This document shows, piece after piece, positions 25,181 through 33,612 of a stretch of DNA of 64,000 nt (position 1 is its first letter; each line of letters begins with the position of its first letter). The DNA is from Butyrivibrio sp. XPD2006 (GTDB taxonomy: Bacteria > Bacillota > Clostridia > Lachnospirales > Lachnospiraceae), in the NCBI RefSeq assembly GCF_000420865.1, contig NZ_ATVT01000002.1, forward strand, positions 248,001-312,000, in the 5' to 3' direction. Under the pieces are notes generated by a model. It did not search any database, had not been told where the DNA came from, and worked only from the letters and a program-made list of their open reading frames with translations. A program made the position numbers and the translations under genes.

Positions 25181-26005
25181 TCAGTTTGTACTTGCCAGAG
25201 CCGGAACTCTTATAAACGCAAGCACACCATGTCTTGTCATATTGACAATAACGTGGTCCTTACGGATCTCAGATACCGTAAGCTGAACCCATTTGCCATT
25301 CTGAAGCTGATAAACAGCAATATTGTCGTTATCTGTAACGCCACCGACAAAGAAATTAACTCTGGCAGTTGCGAAATTTACACCTGGCGAACTTGTTGTT
25401 ACTGTGTTGATAAGGTTTCCACCAACACTGGCAGCAAGATTCTTGGCAGAAGTAACTGTTCCACCATCGGGCTGAGCCACCATAAATGTGGCATTACTTT
25501 TAACGCCGTTGATTTCAATCTTTCTAACCGGATAGATAACACTTCCGTTGTAGTATGCTGAATTGCTACTGCCTCCGGAGCTTGATACTTTTCCTGAGCC
25601 GCCGCCTGAGCCGCCACCTGAAGGTGCAGGCTTTCCGTTAATGGCTGACGTAAGTCTCTCCACACTTGACTGGAGAGCAGCATTTGAACTGATCAGAGCA
25701 TCATTGGAATTTACGAGATCCTGATTTGAATTCATCAGATCCTGATTTGATTCTCTTAGATTCAAATTGGATTCCCGCAAGTTTAAATTGGACTCTTGCA
25801 AATTCAAATTGGACTGCTGCAGATTCATATTAGACTGCTGCAGATTCTCATTGGACTTCTGAAGAGCTTCAATGGCTTCCACAAGCTTCTGGATGTCTTC
25901 CGCAGTAATACTATTGGAACCCGTTGCCGGTTCCGCAGCACATACTGCCAGGGTAGAAGAAACCAACATGACAGATGTAAGAATAGTAGCTAGTATCCTT
26001 TTCAT
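25181..26005 (-). CDS. Secreted heptad-repeat (coiled-coil) protein
   Basis: The 274-residue product has a signal peptide (MKRILATILTSVMLVSSTLAVCAAE). About residues 45-110 follow as near-perfect seven-residue repeats of the form L-x-x-SN-x-x (LQQSNMN, LQESNLN, LRESNLN, LMNSNQD), which should form a coiled-coil rod. A Gly/Ser linker follows, then a C-terminal beta-rich domain of about 120 residues that I do not recognise. There is no LPxTG anchor. The start is ATG 26005, set by GGAGGCG; a GTG two codons earlier is too close to that site. As the last gene of the cps operon it may organise or bind surface polymer. Confidence 0.8.
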   Translation of the reverse strand: MKRILATILTSVMLVSSTLAVCAAEPATGSNSITAEDIQKLVEAIEALQKSNENLQQSNMNLQQSNLNLQESNLNLRESNLNLRESNQDLMNSNQDLVNSNDALISSNAALQSSVERLTSAINGKPAPSGGGSGGGSGKVSSSGGSSNSAYYNGSVIYPVRKIEINGVKSNATFMVAQPDGGTVTSAKNLAASVGGNLINTVTTSSPGVNFATARVNFFVGGVTDNDNIAVYQLQNGKWVQLTVSEIRKDHVIVNMTRHGVLAFIRVPALASTN

Positions 26006-26048
26006 AAACACGCCTCCATATCTAATATTTGTTTATGCTCCTATATTG

Positions 26049-26849
26049 TTACCATCCGGACTCAGAGTCTGGGTCTGAATAGTCAATATCTCTGTCAATT
26101 GTGCCTGCGACATCTCCCACAAGACATCCAACAAGCACTATCTCTTTGGATGGATCTGCCGGGTCCTGCGTCGTTAACGTAATGATAAAGTTCTTTGGCG
26201 TCACAGCGTATTCCCAGCCGTTTCTGATTATCTTGTTCATACTTCTGGAACTGTATATTTCATTAAGAAATTCCTGGCATCCGTAAGCATTCGTAAAATC
26301 GTACTGTTCCAGTATTCTGTTACTATTTCTTGTATAAGCGGCAAAGGTATAATAGATCAGCGCATTTCCTTCTATATAGCAATAAATATAAGGCCGATCC
26401 TCAAAATACGTTCTGTCCAAAAATTTACTCAGTCCGGCAAACATTGTTCCATCGCTTGGACTTGATCCATGCACAACTTCATTAAAGTCACACATATTGG
26501 TCAGATTAGCCGCTTCGATGTATAATGCTCCCTTTGGATCCGGCTCTTTTAGCAGATTGTGATCCTTGTAAAAAGAGTCATCTCCCTGATCGCTTTGAAG
26601 AATAGGATAATCAATTTCCGTATCCGGGATATACAGCCATGCAAATATATCTCCGTTAGTCTTCTTAAGTTCTGCGATGTCAATGTGTGAATCAGCCGCA
26701 GACTCATCTCTTCCGCCTTTAACAGCGCCTTCATCCTCCTTTGATGTCTTTAACCCACAGCTCACCAAAGAAATTAACGAAAATACGCACACAGCAATTC
26801 TGAGCGCACTTATCCCATCTACTTTTATATTTCGGCCAAAAGTCCTCAT
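26049..26849 (-). CDS. Sortase-B-like lipoprotein lacking catalytic residues
   Basis: The 266-residue protein has a lipoprotein signal with lipobox LVSC (Cys31), then a class B sortase fold: IDIAELKKTNGDIFAWLYIP, IDYPILQ and DGTMFAGLSKF. The catalytic Cys expected in TLSTC is Gln here (TLTTQ). The Arg expected before the last strand reads Lys-Glu, and the His that normally sits in YGHN is displaced (VVHGSS). It is therefore unlikely to be a transpeptidase. Its start lies 4 bp after the LCP gene stop. It may be a binding or scaffold protein for exopolysaccharide assembly. An upstream ATG at 26888 lies inside the LCP gene and lacks a ribosome site. Confidence 0.8.
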   Translation of the reverse strand: MRTFGRNIKVDGISALRIAVCVFSLISLVSCGLKTSKEDEGAVKGGRDESAADSHIDIAELKKTNGDIFAWLYIPDTEIDYPILQSDQGDDSFYKDHNLLKEPDPKGALYIEAANLTNMCDFNEVVHGSSPSDGTMFAGLSKFLDRTYFEDRPYIYCYIEGNALIYYTFAAYTRNSNRILEQYDFTNAYGCQEFLNEIYSSRSMNKIIRNGWEYAVTPKNFIITLTTQDPADPSKEIVLVGCLVGDVAGTIDRDIDYSDPDSESGW

Positions 26850-26853
26850 ATCT

Positions 26854-27912
26854 TTAGTCCACGTTGTCAACTTTTTCGTAAAAAACATCGATTATTGTCT
26901 GATACAGATCATCATCATCAACAATGAATTCCTCAAACTCACCCGTTTTCTGATTATGACCCTTTATCATCTTAATATCACTGCTGTCAAAGCTGTAGTT
27001 TACAATGTATGGTGCGAGATAACTTATCTCATCTGCAGAAATATTAGTGACCATCATGTCACTGATTGCCTGAAATAGTTCAACCGCCGCATTGTTGTTC
27101 TCACTGGCAGTCTTCCTTGCCGCTTCAATGAAACCGTTCAGATACTGCTGCTGCCTCTCGAGTCTTGTATCACTGGACCCATATACGCTGGTATCTCTGG
27201 TCCTGACATAGTATAATGCGTCTCTGCCTTCAAGATGTACGCTTTCACCTTCTTTTAGTACCTTGTCATACTTAGTAAGGTCTTCAAGCACCACTACATC
27301 AACTCCCCCCACCTTGTCATTGATAGTGGGAATAGCACTCATGTTGATTGCAGCATATCCATGGATCGGAAGCTGATAGAACATATTTGAAACAGCCTTT
27401 ACCTGATATTCACAGCTCTTTTCCATTCCGTCCCCGAACCCGTGCTGAGTTGCAATCTGGGCAATTACCGTTGTCTGATAACGCCCGTACTCATCATAAA
27501 CATCAACATCCGTCATTGAATTTCTGTTGATACCTATCACCTTGATGGACTGGGTATGAGGATTTAAAACCAGCAAAAACAATGAATCTGCCTGTCCGCC
27601 ATCGGTGCCCTCGGCAACTGGCGTCATGGTCTCATCACGTCTGTCTATACCCATGATAAGGAAGGTTATTATATCCTCGTTGTAATCGTAAACAGATCCG
27701 TTATATCTCACCCAGTCCGGCTGCCATGCCACGTCCGTACTCGCAGCCGCGACGGGTTCATCCTGCACAAGCATAGGTGTGCTGGTTGCAGATTTGGAAC
27801 TCAAATTCGATTTTCCAAAGATCCTCATCACCTCAAACCCTGCCATGCCCAAAACAATTAAAGTCATTAAGCTGGCCCAGATAATGAGAAAAACTCTGCC
27901 TTTTCCTCGCAT
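26854..27912 (-). CDS. LytR-CpsA-Psr (LCP) family polymer ligase
   Basis: The 352-residue protein has one N-terminal membrane anchor and an extracellular LCP domain: IMGIDRRDE, DSLFLLVLNP, the Arg-containing INRNSMTDV, and LEGRDALYYVRTRD followed by R..RQQQ. LCP enzymes move polymers from a lipid carrier to peptidoglycan. In this operon it should anchor the exopolysaccharide regulated by CpsBCD. It begins 2 bp after the upstream gene. Confidence 0.93.
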   Translation of the reverse strand: MRGKGRVFLIIWASLMTLIVLGMAGFEVMRIFGKSNLSSKSATSTPMLVQDEPVAAASTDVAWQPDWVRYNGSVYDYNEDIITFLIMGIDRRDETMTPVAEGTDGGQADSLFLLVLNPHTQSIKVIGINRNSMTDVDVYDEYGRYQTTVIAQIATQHGFGDGMEKSCEYQVKAVSNMFYQLPIHGYAAINMSAIPTINDKVGGVDVVVLEDLTKYDKVLKEGESVHLEGRDALYYVRTRDTSVYGSSDTRLERQQQYLNGFIEAARKTASENNNAAVELFQAISDMMVTNISADEISYLAPYIVNYSFDSSDIKMIKGHNQKTGEFEEFIVDDDDLYQTIIDVFYEKVDNVD

Positions 27913-27914
27913 AT

Positions 27915-28418
27915 TTATGGCTCCTGATTTTCGGTACCGCTACCGGTGTCTGTATTGTTCGTACTGTCCTGCTGCTCCCCAAAAGCCGGCTCTGCTTCAC
28001 CTGTCATTTCTTCTCCCTCGGGCTGAACTATGAATGGAAACGCCGGTTCTTCCGCAGTCTCGGAGGCATCGCTTAAACTGTCTATGTCTGCGATATCAGC
28101 CGGAAAAACCCTTGACTGCTTGGTGACATTTCCGCTGTAATCAGCGACTGCATAATAGACAACCGCTGTCTCTTTTTCCCTGTTAAGCACTACCTTTTCT
28201 ACAACAATCCTGCCGGTAAGGTCTCCGTCCTTGGAATCATATGCGTTGATCCCCACCTTGAGGTTATTGTCCGTAGTCTTTGAATCATAGATGATGTCCG
28301 TCGCCGAAAACCTGAATTCAGGTGCGGAGCGATCACTTCTTCCGTAAGCCACCACTATGAGAAAGATCAGTACCCCACTCAATATAGAAAAGAATATTCC
28401 AAGAATATTTCCTCTCAC
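27915..28418 (-). CDS. Membrane-anchored extracellular protein with DUF5011-like domain
   Basis: The 167 residues comprise one N-terminal membrane helix, then a domain of about 80 residues with YDSKDGDLTGRI and VYYAVADYSGN, which resembles the DUF5011/Ig-like fold found on Gram-positive surfaces. An acidic, low-complexity tail rich in Glu, Thr and Asn follows. It lies between cpsD and the LCP gene, so a role in surface polymer assembly is likely, though no activity can be assigned. Confidence 0.75.
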   Translation of the reverse strand: MRGNILGIFFSILSGVLIFLIVVAYGRSDRSAPEFRFSATDIIYDSKTTDNNLKVGINAYDSKDGDLTGRIVVEKVVLNREKETAVVYYAVADYSGNVTKQSRVFPADIADIDSLSDASETAEEPAFPFIVQPEGEEMTGEAEPAFGEQQDSTNNTDTGSGTENQEP

Positions 28419-28437
28419 CTGCTCCTCCTTAGACGCC

Positions 28438-29271
28438 TTAGTCTTTTCTTGTGACTCCGGCTAAATAGTTAAGCTCATTTAAATCATCGTCGTCAGGTTC
28501 AATGTCTTTTGCCGGTGCAGGTCTTGGCCTTCCTGCAGTCTCTGAATTATCTTCTCCGTACTTGCCGTAGTACTTGCCATAATACTTGCCATAGTACTTG
28601 CCATAGTAGTTGCCGTAATGACCGTAATACCCTTTACCGGAGATATCAACCTTGTTGAGCACAACGCCCAGCATCTTGGCTCCGGCTTTATCCAGCTGAT
28701 CCTTGACTCTCTGAGCAAATCTGTAGCTGATGGAATTGCTCTCTATTACCATGATCGTGCCATCACACTGTTTGGCGACAACCGCCGCGTCAATAACACT
28801 TCCGAGAGGCGGAGTATCGATGATGACATAATCAAATACCTGTTTCATATTTTCAAGGACTTTTCCAAAAATCCTTCCGCCCAGAAGTTCACTGGGGTTT
28901 GGCGGAACAGGCCCGGCAAAAACAACATAGAGATTAGGAGTGTCGGTCTCACAGATTACACTGGAGAGCCTCTCTCTTCCTACCAGACAGTGTGTAAGCC
29001 CCAGTCTTACGGAACCTGTGCGGTATCTTCCGACCAGCACGGACTTACGCATATCGGCGTCCACCAGTACTGTCTTTTTACCTGCTTCCGCAAAAGCTCT
29101 GGCAAGGGCCATAGCCACGGTTGTCTTGCCCTCTCCGGGAGTACAGCTGGTAACAGAAACGACCTTGACGTTCTGTCCGCTGAATTCCACGTTGCTTCGG
29201 AGGGTCTTATATGCTTCTTTTATCTGATAGTTGTTTTCCGACTGACTGAAATGAAGCTTGGCGTTCTGCAT
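28438..29271 (-). CDS. cpsD: CpsD/CapB-type tyrosine kinase
   Basis: This 277-residue BY-kinase has Walker A CTPGEGKTTVA, Walker A' VLVDADMRKS and Walker B VIIDTPPLG. The C-terminal tyrosine cluster is exceptional: YYGHYGNYY followed by four YYGK-type repeats, giving more than ten tyrosines for autophosphorylation. With CpsC as membrane activator and CpsB as phosphatase it sets polymer length and export. Confidence 0.93.
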   Translation of the reverse strand: MQNAKLHFSQSENNYQIKEAYKTLRSNVEFSGQNVKVVSVTSCTPGEGKTTVAMALARAFAEAGKKTVLVDADMRKSVLVGRYRTGSVRLGLTHCLVGRERLSSVICETDTPNLYVVFAGPVPPNPSELLGGRIFGKVLENMKQVFDYVIIDTPPLGSVIDAAVVAKQCDGTIMVIESNSISYRFAQRVKDQLDKAGAKMLGVVLNKVDISGKGYYGHYGNYYGKYYGKYYGKYYGKYGEDNSETAGRPRPAPAKDIEPDDDDLNELNYLAGVTRKD

Positions 29272-29283
29272 ATACCCTCCCTT

Positions 29284-30027
29284 TTATTTATTAGTCTTGT
29301 TCTTTGATTTCTTTTTGGCTTTCTTTTTGTCGGTCTCCTCTGTGGTTAAAGGAACAAGAGCCAGAGTGCTGAGGCCAAGATATCTCTCAACATCGTCATT
29401 ACTCTTGATGGTATCATCGAGAAGATACTCCAGTATTACAAAGAATGCCACCAGCACTGCTCCCAAAAAGCCTGCGATTATGGTCCATCTCGTAACGCTG
29501 GGGCCTGACTTCTGCGTGGGAACATTGGCCGTCTCAGCAACGTTGATGGCATCAATATCCATAACGTTTGTGATATGTTCACTGGCCACTTCCCTGATGC
29601 AGTTTGCTATCTGCATCGCCATAAGCGGATCTTCGTCCCTGGCGGTTATTGCAACTATTCGGGTATCCGAAGGAGTATCAACCTTGAGAACCCTCGAAAG
29701 GTCCTCATAGTCCGCATCCACAAGATTGAGTCTCTGGATAACTTCCTCAATAACGTATCTGCTCTTTATGAGCTCAGCATAGTCCTGAGTGAGCTGTGTG
29801 GAAATCTGCACATCGGAATATGTTACCGTCTGATTCTCCTCTTTGTTGAGGATGTAGATCTTGGTGGTTGAATCATAGACAGGATGCATGATGAATTTGC
29901 TGATAAAAAGACCCGCCAGTCCAAAAAAGACTCCGGCGCTGATTATCAGAAATGCTCTGCCCAGAAGTACCGAAAATAGTTCCCCCAGATTGATTTCAAT
30001 TATGTCGTCCCTATTCCCCATGGACAC
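29284..30027 (-). CDS. cpsC: CpsC/Wzz-type chain-length and kinase activator protein
   Basis: The 247-residue protein has a cytoplasmic start, membrane helices near residues 18-38 and 175-195, an extracellular segment between them, and a Lys-rich C-terminal tail that would contact CpsD. It precedes cpsD by 12 bp. It is the usual transmembrane activator of the BY-kinase and co-determinant of polysaccharide length. Confidence 0.92.
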   Translation of the reverse strand: MSMGNRDDIIEINLGELFSVLLGRAFLIISAGVFFGLAGLFISKFIMHPVYDSTTKIYILNKEENQTVTYSDVQISTQLTQDYAELIKSRYVIEEVIQRLNLVDADYEDLSRVLKVDTPSDTRIVAITARDEDPLMAMQIANCIREVASEHITNVMDIDAINVAETANVPTQKSGPSVTRWTIIAGFLGAVLVAFFVILEYLLDDTIKSNDDVERYLGLSTLALVPLTTEETDKKKAKKKSKNKTNK

Positions 30028-30032
30028 TCCTC

Positions 30033-30767
30033 TTAGATTAGTTCGTTTCTTATCACATTGGCGGGATTTGTGAAAAAGAGCTTTTTCCCGTAATCTTCGC
30101 CAAATTTTCTCTCTACGTAATTCCTGCAGTCAAGAAGCTGTGGTGCTCTTCGCCCTGTGTCGTGAGCATCCGATGCAATGAAATGCACCTTTTTCTCCTT
30201 GAGAAGTTTCTTCGTAAAATGGCTTATGCCAAAGCCATACTTACCCATTACACTTGATGCATTGACTTGTATAAAACATCCCATTTCTATAAGATCACCG
30301 ACTCTGTTCGGATGGGATACAATGTCGCTGTACCGCTCCACATGGGCTATTATCGGAATATAACCTGCTGCCTGAACTCTGTTTGCAGCATTTTGAATTG
30401 CCTTGTAAGGATTTGTCGGATGAAACTCCACCAGAACATAGTCACTACCTGCGAGAGAGCATATTTTGCCTGCCTCCAGCTCTTCCATGGTCTCATCGCT
30501 ATAGTAGATCTCATTTCCGGAAAAGAGCTTTGCCTTGATCCCGGCTTCTGTAGCGGCTTCCTGAAGCCTCTTCCTATAAGCCACGTTATGCTCCGGGCTG
30601 ACATTGTGATGCATGGGCTTGTGATGCGGCGTCAGTATCAGATGCGTGATCCCATTCTTATCAGCAATTCTCAGCATTTCCAGGCTGGTGGCCATGTCCG
30701 GAGATCCGTCATCAACCCCCGGCATGATGTGACAATGTATATCAATAGTCGGCTGTAAATTACTCAT
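30033..30767 (-). CDS. cpsB: CpsB/CapC-type PHP tyrosine phosphatase
   Basis: This 244-residue metal-dependent phosphatase has the PHP motif DIHCHIMPGVDDG, then ILTPHHKP, IIAHVERY and FIASDAHDTG, which carry the metal-binding His and Asp residues. It dephosphorylates the tyrosine tail of CpsD. It is the first gene of the seven-gene exopolysaccharide control operon, 5 bp before cpsC. Confidence 0.94.
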   Translation of the reverse strand: MSNLQPTIDIHCHIMPGVDDGSPDMATSLEMLRIADKNGITHLILTPHHKPMHHNVSPEHNVAYRKRLQEAATEAGIKAKLFSGNEIYYSDETMEELEAGKICSLAGSDYVLVEFHPTNPYKAIQNAANRVQAAGYIPIIAHVERYSDIVSHPNRVGDLIEMGCFIQVNASSVMGKYGFGISHFTKKLLKEKKVHFIASDAHDTGRRAPQLLDCRNYVERKFGEDYGKKLFFTNPANVIRNELI

Positions 30768-30829
30768 AAATGGATGAAAAGAAATTCCTCACCATAAATT
30801 GTTATAAAATAATACAATATATCATAATA

Positions 30830-30859
30830 ATTATACTACAGCAAATCGCGTGGTTTCAA
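30830..30859 (-). promoter_or_regulatory. Promoter of the cps operon
   Basis: Leftward -35 TTGAAA (30859-30854), an 18-bp spacer and a consensus -10 TATAAT (30835-30830), about 60 bp before cpsB. Confidence 0.75.
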
Positions 30860-30948
30860 CATTCTGTGGTGATTTATAGAAATTTTATCAAGATATGGTA
30901 TGATTAATTTGCGATCAAAACCATGTAAGAAAAAAGGAGAAAAATGCT

Positions 30949-31131
30949 ATGATTCCTCAGGATCCTGTTATACTTCTAAGCTATGTAAATACACAGCTAA
31001 GAGACAACTACAGCAGCCTCGATAAGCTTGCTGACGGACTTGATCTCAGTGAGAATGAGATAAAAGAGATTGTGGATAAGCTTGAAGGCGTTGGATATAA
31101 GTATGACGCCGAAGCGAATCAGTTTAAGTAA
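30949..31131 (+). CDS. DUF4250 small protein
   Basis: A 60-residue protein, MIPQDPVILLSYVNTQLRD..., that matches my memory of the DUF4250 family of clostridia. The length is normal. The C-terminal half looks like a small helix-turn-helix (LSENEIKEIVDKL). A strong AAGGAG precedes the ATG. The role is unknown. It diverges from the cps operon. Confidence 0.85.
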   Translation: MIPQDPVILLSYVNTQLRDNYSSLDKLADGLDLSENEIKEIVDKLEGVGYKYDAEANQFK

Positions 31132-31140
31132 ATTACGAGA

Positions 31141-31164
31141 GTCAGTGAGGACGTCCCCACTGAC
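31141..31164. terminator. Hairpin between convergent DUF4250 and MWNY copy C genes
   Basis: GTCAGTGaGG-acgt-CCcCACTGAC forms a stem with one A-C mismatch and lacks a T run. CACTGACT is repeated just after it (31159-31174). The GGACGTCCCC core resembles the larger hairpin at 47826-47892, so both may belong to one repeat family used as terminators. Confidence 0.5.
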
Positions 31165-31180
31165 TCACACTGACTTTCCG

Positions 31181-32377
31181 TTACAATTCAAATTTCACGG
31201 CCACTCCGCCCTGCTGAGCTACAGCCTCAGATGAGCCTCCCAAAGTTCCGCTACTCTCAGAGACTTCATCTGTAACTTTTTCATCAGTCTCTCTTTCCAG
31301 ACTGATCTCATAATCTATTGATCTGGCAAGAGCCAAAAGACCTGCGCCAAAGACAAAGTCTCCCTTCTCATGCGCTATTTCCACGTGCCTTTCTATTTCT
31401 GAAATAAGATGTTCTCTCGGGAATCTCGACAAAACTCTGACAGCATCATCAAAGTAAGGCTTCTCGATATCCCTGATGCAGTCAAAGAGGAAATCCTCAG
31501 CCTTTATATTCTCGGGATATCCCAGTTTCTCACAAAGTTTTACTCCGTTGAGCACATAGATATCCTTTTGATACCGGTTCAAATATGAGAACGCGCGTAC
31601 ATCCAAATCCTTGTCGAATTTTATTCTGTTGCATATCGCATCCAATTCTGTTTCCGAAAGTGTCTTGTTGTACAGCGAGTCCTTTATATTGTTAGGATCA
31701 GTCAGCTTTCTGATGCGTTTTTTGCCAACCTTTTCTCCTCCTTTCCCAAAATCCAGCTCGCGACATTTTTGTTCCCAGAGGTACCTGAATTCGCCCCAGT
31801 CTGCAGTGGCCAGTTTATAGTAACTAACGCGCATATCAGCCTTGGCGGCATTAAATGCAGATTTACACAAATCTTTCGGGTAATCCGCGACTGTACCCAT
31901 GAGCTCAGTAACCGCATCCTTAATCTCACTACTTCCGCTCCATTCCTGCATTCCGATATCTGTGCCATCGATCATGCACACATTGCATTTGTTCACGCCA
32001 CCGCTGAAATAAAACCTTTTTACTAAAGCGAGCGGATAGTATCTGTCCTTTATGCATACCCATCTTCCGCTGCTGCTCACTTTGACCTGTCTGACAGTTT
32101 CCCCATGCGAGGTGACATAAGGCTTAAATTTCTCTCCTGAAAGCAGCCTGAATATCTCTTTTCTGGTAAACCACTCTCCCCAATAAGGTACAACCGCATC
32201 CTGAGTAAACTTCTTGGCCGTATGCTTGATAGCCGCCACGGCTGCAGGTCCCAAAACAAATAAACCTAAAGGAAGTGAGAAAAAAACTCCCCCAACAGTT
32301 GCAAACGAAACAACTATCCAAAATATTTTTTTAAATAATTCTCCGATCTTAAAATAGCTCTTTAAATAGTTCCACAT
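31181..32377 (-). CDS. MWNY-family membrane-anchored protein, copy C (unrecognised)
   Basis: A 398-residue paralogue of the 5.8-8.2 kb genes. It starts MWNYLKS, has two N-terminal hydrophobic spans, and keeps VPYWG, KFKPYV, VSSSGRW, YYP, ADWGEFRYLWE, EKPYFDDAV and FGAGLLALARSIDYEISLE. It ends in VKFEL rather than CGTI. It is the downstream member of its pair, and its first 16 nt lie inside the end of copy D. Function unknown. Confidence 0.8.
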   Translation of the reverse strand: MWNYLKSYFKIGELFKKIFWIVVSFATVGGVFFSLPLGLFVLGPAAVAAIKHTAKKFTQDAVVPYWGEWFTRKEIFRLLSGEKFKPYVTSHGETVRQVKVSSSGRWVCIKDRYYPLALVKRFYFSGGVNKCNVCMIDGTDIGMQEWSGSSEIKDAVTELMGTVADYPKDLCKSAFNAAKADMRVSYYKLATADWGEFRYLWEQKCRELDFGKGGEKVGKKRIRKLTDPNNIKDSLYNKTLSETELDAICNRIKFDKDLDVRAFSYLNRYQKDIYVLNGVKLCEKLGYPENIKAEDFLFDCIRDIEKPYFDDAVRVLSRFPREHLISEIERHVEIAHEKGDFVFGAGLLALARSIDYEISLERETDEKVTDEVSESSGTLGGSSEAVAQQGGVAVKFEL

Positions 32378-33552
32378 ACACTTACTTCTTTTTCCTTATC
32401 TTTATCCGCCTTATTATCTTCCAGAGATATCTCATAGTCAATTGCCTTGGCAAGACTGATAAGGCCTGCTGCCCATACAAGGTCATTTGCTTCATGTGCC
32501 TTTAAGATTTCAGCATCGATGTGCTCAATAAGAACTTCTCTTGGATAGTTTTCTTTTAATACCAGTACTGCATCATCACAGTATGACTTCTGAACATCTT
32601 TAAGGCATTTAAACAAAAACTCTATCCACTCCATATTATCCGGATATCCAACAACGCCAAGAACCTTTATTGCATTACATACGCAATATTCATCATCATA
32701 GTTAGTGATGTCAAACAACGCATATGGTCTTTCAATTTCATTATTCTTAACAGCTTTCGCCACAGCAGCAATTTCATCGTCATACAAAACTCTGCGAAAC
32801 ATATGCTTATAAACCAGATGTTCTTCGGTGATGTCATCAAGTGCCTTCTTGCGTTTTTTGCCCGGAACCCTTTTGGCAAGAAGCTTTGAGTATTCCTCCT
32901 CCCACAAGTATCTGATTTCGAACCAGTCTGCCTGAGCCAGCTCTTTATAATCCTTTTTCCATACTCTCCTAAAAGCTTCCGCTGCATTGCTTGGAATATC
33001 GTCATAGCTCAAAGTAGCAGCAAGAGACATGGTAGGAGGAAACATCTCCTTAAGTCCTTCCTTCAGCAGTGTTGCCCTTGACTTCATTCCGCGAATTTCA
33101 ATAGAATCACCGTTTATCAGCTCCAGGTGGTCTTCCCGCACATTAAGGCCCTTAACGAGAGGGATTGGATAGTAACGTCCCGCAATCTTCATCCATCTGC
33201 CGCTTTCGCTGACCTTGAGGTCGTGGCATACATAGCCATCTCTGGTTACATAAGGAGAAAACTTATCCTCCGCAAGGAGCTTAAAAATGTTATCTTTGCC
33301 AAAATGTTTGCCCCAGTATGGAACAGGGGATAAAGAGTCCTTGAACCCCATAAAGAAAGCGTATGAAAATAACACAGCAACAGGACACATCACCAGAAAC
33401 AATATAGCAGCCTCTAACATTGTCTTTGGATTTGTAAAGAAGCTTATGGCAGAAGATAGTGCCATGACATCTGCAAAAAGAGTCATAAAGCCTATTATCC
33501 CCACGTCAAATGGTATTCCTATTCTTAACAGTCCTTTAATATAATTCCACAT
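32362..33552 (-). CDS. MWNY-family membrane-anchored protein, copy D (unrecognised)
   Basis: A 396-residue paralogue starting MWNYIKG with longer N-terminal hydrophobic segments. It keeps VPYWGKHFG, KFSPYV, VSESGRW, YYPIPLV, ADWFEIRYLWE, DDAVLVLK and WAAGLISLAKAIDYEISLE, and ends in VCGTI like copy A. The last 16 nt (32362-32377) encode both this CGTI-stop and the MWNYL start of copy C. Only one of the 16 bases differs from the equivalent overlap at 6974-6989. Function unknown. Confidence 0.8.
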   Translation of the reverse strand: MWNYIKGLLRIGIPFDVGIIGFMTLFADVMALSSAISFFTNPKTMLEAAILFLVMCPVAVLFSYAFFMGFKDSLSPVPYWGKHFGKDNIFKLLAEDKFSPYVTRDGYVCHDLKVSESGRWMKIAGRYYPIPLVKGLNVREDHLELINGDSIEIRGMKSRATLLKEGLKEMFPPTMSLAATLSYDDIPSNAAEAFRRVWKKDYKELAQADWFEIRYLWEEEYSKLLAKRVPGKKRKKALDDITEEHLVYKHMFRRVLYDDEIAAVAKAVKNNEIERPYALFDITNYDDEYCVCNAIKVLGVVGYPDNMEWIEFLFKCLKDVQKSYCDDAVLVLKENYPREVLIEHIDAEILKAHEANDLVWAAGLISLAKAIDYEISLEDNKADKDKEKEVSVCGTI

Positions 33553-33570
33553 AAATTTCCAATCTAAAAA

Positions 33571-33600
33571 TAGGGAAACGCTTTAGAGAGCGTTTCCCTA
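33571..33600 (-). terminator. htpG terminator
   Basis: TAGGGAAACGCT/AGCGTTTCCCTA, a perfect 12-bp stem with a 6-base loop, followed on the minus strand by TTTTTAG, 12 bases after the htpG stop. Confidence 0.9.
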
Positions 33601-33612
33601 AACTAACTAAAA

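Noticed and set aside
25680..25860. Direct repeats that could suggest a CRISPR-like array.
   Set aside because: They are the in-frame 21-nt units coding the SN heptads of the secreted protein, with no spacers and no cas genes.
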